A stretch of DNA of 64,000 nucleotides from Microbacterium testaceum (GTDB taxonomy: Bacteria > Actinomycetota > Actinomycetes > Actinomycetales > Microbacteriaceae). Where the stretch lies: the NCBI RefSeq assembly GCF_020781835.1, contig NZ_JAJGNJ010000001.1:124001-188000 (forward strand), written 5' to 3'. Shown one piece after another: positions 62,867-64,000 of this stretch (position 1 is its first letter; the number at the start of each line of letters is the position of its first letter). The notes below the pieces were generated by a model. It had not been told where the DNA came from. It saw only the letters and a program-made list of their open reading frames with translations, and did not search any database. A program made the position numbers and the translations under genes.

Positions 62867-64000
62867 CGGCTCGCCCCCACCGAGACGTCGGGGGCCGCCG
62901 CCGCGGGCGCGGAGCCGGGACCTGCCGCAGCACCGGAAGCGAGGTCGGAACCGGGGCCCGCCGCGGGGTCGGAGGCGCCCGCCACGACAGCCGCCGACGC
63001 GTCGCCGGCGACTGTCCTCGCACGTCGCGCGCGCCGCGCCCTGCGGGCGCGCACGATCGCGGTGACGATGCTCGCGACCACCAACGCGGCCGACAGCGCG
63101 ACGCAGGCCAGGAGCAGCACGATGGCCCACGTCGGCACCGCGGGCTCGGTGTCGGTCGCGACCTCCGCGACACCGCCGGTGACCGTCACCTCGGTCTCGG
63201 CGACGCCGCCGGAACCGGCACCGCGCAGCGTGACGAGGTGGGTACCGTCGCGGATGTCGCGCGGCACCGGCAGAGCCGCCGCGACCTCTCCCTGAGCGCC
63301 GGCGGTGAGGGGACCGACGGCCGTCAGACCGCCGTCGAGCGCGGCGACGACCTGTTCCCCGGGCGTGAAGCCCTGGCCGGTGAAGACGATCGACGAACCG
63401 GCCGTGACCGTGGCGGCCTCGACCCCGACCCGGACGGTGCCGGCGGGTGCGGCGGGGGCCGCGGCATCCGGCTCCGCCTCCGACGCGGCCGCGGCGGTGA
63501 ACGCCACCGGCGTGAAGGACTCGTTGTTGGCGTTCTTGACGCCGTGCGCCCCGATCGTGAGGATGCCGCACGTGACCCGGCGGCAGTCGACCGAGACGAC
63601 GTTGCCCGCGCGGTCCTGGCTCTCGAACACCGGACCGGGGATGACCATGGTCACCGACCACGAGCCGTCCGCGGCGAGCGTGCCGTTCGCCGCGCTCTCG
63701 GTCTCGCTGCCCGGGAACGCCAGGAACCGCTGATAGCCGTGGTTGTCGGCGGACTCCGCGTCAGGGACGTACCGGTAGTCCTCGCCCACGACACCACCGG
63801 CGCTGGGACGCCACGAACCGCCCGCGGCGTCGTCGACCCAGCCGAAGAGCACGTAGATCCCGCCGAACCCGTTCGGGATCGATTGGAATCCCGTGCCCGA
63901 CACGGTGATCTCGGTGGCGTGGTCCTCGGACGCGGTCGCCGTCCCGTCGGGGCCGGTGACCGTCACCGTCCCCGCGGCCCACGCGGGGGCGGCGACGGCC
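62863..64000 (-). CDS. Surface protein of the heme-uptake locus (runs off right edge)
   Basis: At least 378 residues visible. The window edge falls inside a signal peptide: AVAAPAWA then AGTVTVTGPDG fits a cleavage site. Two beta-sandwich parts follow: VTVSGTGF-type (EITVSGTGFQSIPNGFGGIY) and ATVTAGSSIVFTGQGFTPGEQVV, an Ig-like repeat. One membrane helix near the C-terminus (TWAIVLLLACVALSAALVVA) and a basic, then Ala/Pro/Ser-rich tail follow. Coupled to the HtaA gene, so it probably helps bind or relay heme at the cell surface. Confidence 0.82.
   Translation of the reverse strand, partial: AVAAPAWAAGTVTVTGPDGTATASEDHATEITVSGTGFQSIPNGFGGIYVLFGWVDDAAGGSWRPSAGGVVGEDYRYVPDAESADNHGYQRFLAFPGSETESAANGTLAADGSWSVTMVIPGPVFESQDRAGNVVSVDCRRVTCGILTIGAHGVKNANNESFTPVAFTAAAASEAEPDAAAPAAPAGTVRVGVEAATVTAGSSIVFTGQGFTPGEQVVAALDGGLTAVGPLTAGAQGEVAAALPVPRDIRDGTHLVTLRGAGSGGVAETEVTVTGGVAEVATDTEPAVPTWAIVLLLACVALSAALVVASIVTAIVRARRARRARRARTVAGDASAAVVAGASDPAAGPGSDLASGAAAGPGSAPAAAAPDVSVGASR

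Overview
The window comes from a high-G+C actinobacterium, most likely Microbacteriaceae (Microbacterium or a close relative). This rests on the G+C-rich codon use, WhiB, LCP and HtaA proteins, a serS gene between tRNA-Ser genes, and many leaderless promoters (TANNNT, then 6-7 nt, then the start codon). The genus is an inference from style, not from a marker gene.

Layout. (1) 1-11,640: a plant-polysaccharide and pentose operon read leftwards. It has an ABC importer (binding protein and two permeases), an SDR, a Gfo/Idh/MocA oxidoreductase, an MSAD-like tautomerase, an intracellular GH10 xylanase, a semialdehyde-type aldehyde dehydrogenase, an IlvD/Edd sugar-acid dehydratase and a truncated zinc alcohol dehydrogenase. 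A divergent LacI regulator with palindromic operators controls it. The set suggests oxidative, non-phosphorylative breakdown of xylo-oligosaccharides. (2) 11,638-21,584: a 9.9-kb integrative element in the 3' end of tRNA-Ser(GCT), bounded by 31-bp direct repeats. It carries a tyrosine integrase, an XRE repressor, three small HTH proteins, and a replication-initiator-like gene with an apparent origin inside it (three 16-bp palindromes, four 12-bp iterons, a perfect DnaA box). It also has a WhiB protein, a tRNA-Arg(TCT), several unknown genes, and A+T-richer cargo with an Abi_2/HEPN gene and a phospholipase-D-like gene. No virion or conjugation genes are visible. (3) 21,691-33,018: core genes for an LCP ligase, tRNA-Ser(TGA), DUF2254, a HAD phosphatase, serS, a lipid kinase, photolyase, Asp23/Gls24, a luciferase-like monooxygenase and prephenate dehydratase. 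(4) 33,228-39,721: a membrane GT2 polysaccharide synthase translationally coupled to a secreted GH18 enzyme with two chitin-binding modules, then a convergent two-component system. (5) 39,741-43,458: an EamA exporter, a divergent LysR regulator and phosphoglucomutase. (6) 43,974-57,476: zinc alcohol dehydrogenase; an arabinogalactan locus (LacI, ABC importer, GH51 arabinofuranosidase, GH35 beta-galactosidase); a PNPOx-like/cupin pair with a possible point lesion; a second LacI; and galT-galK. GH35, GalK, GalT and Pgm together take galactose to glucose-6-phosphate. (7) 57,477-64,000: palindromic repeats, a cyclase-fold protein coupled to a carboxylesterase, a luciferase-like oxidoreductase, and HtaA-type heme surface proteins running off the right edge.

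The most unusual parts are the origin-in-gene integrative element, the symmetric operator pair that appears to control its left end, and one base (53,609) that would both remove the stop of one gene and the start of the next.
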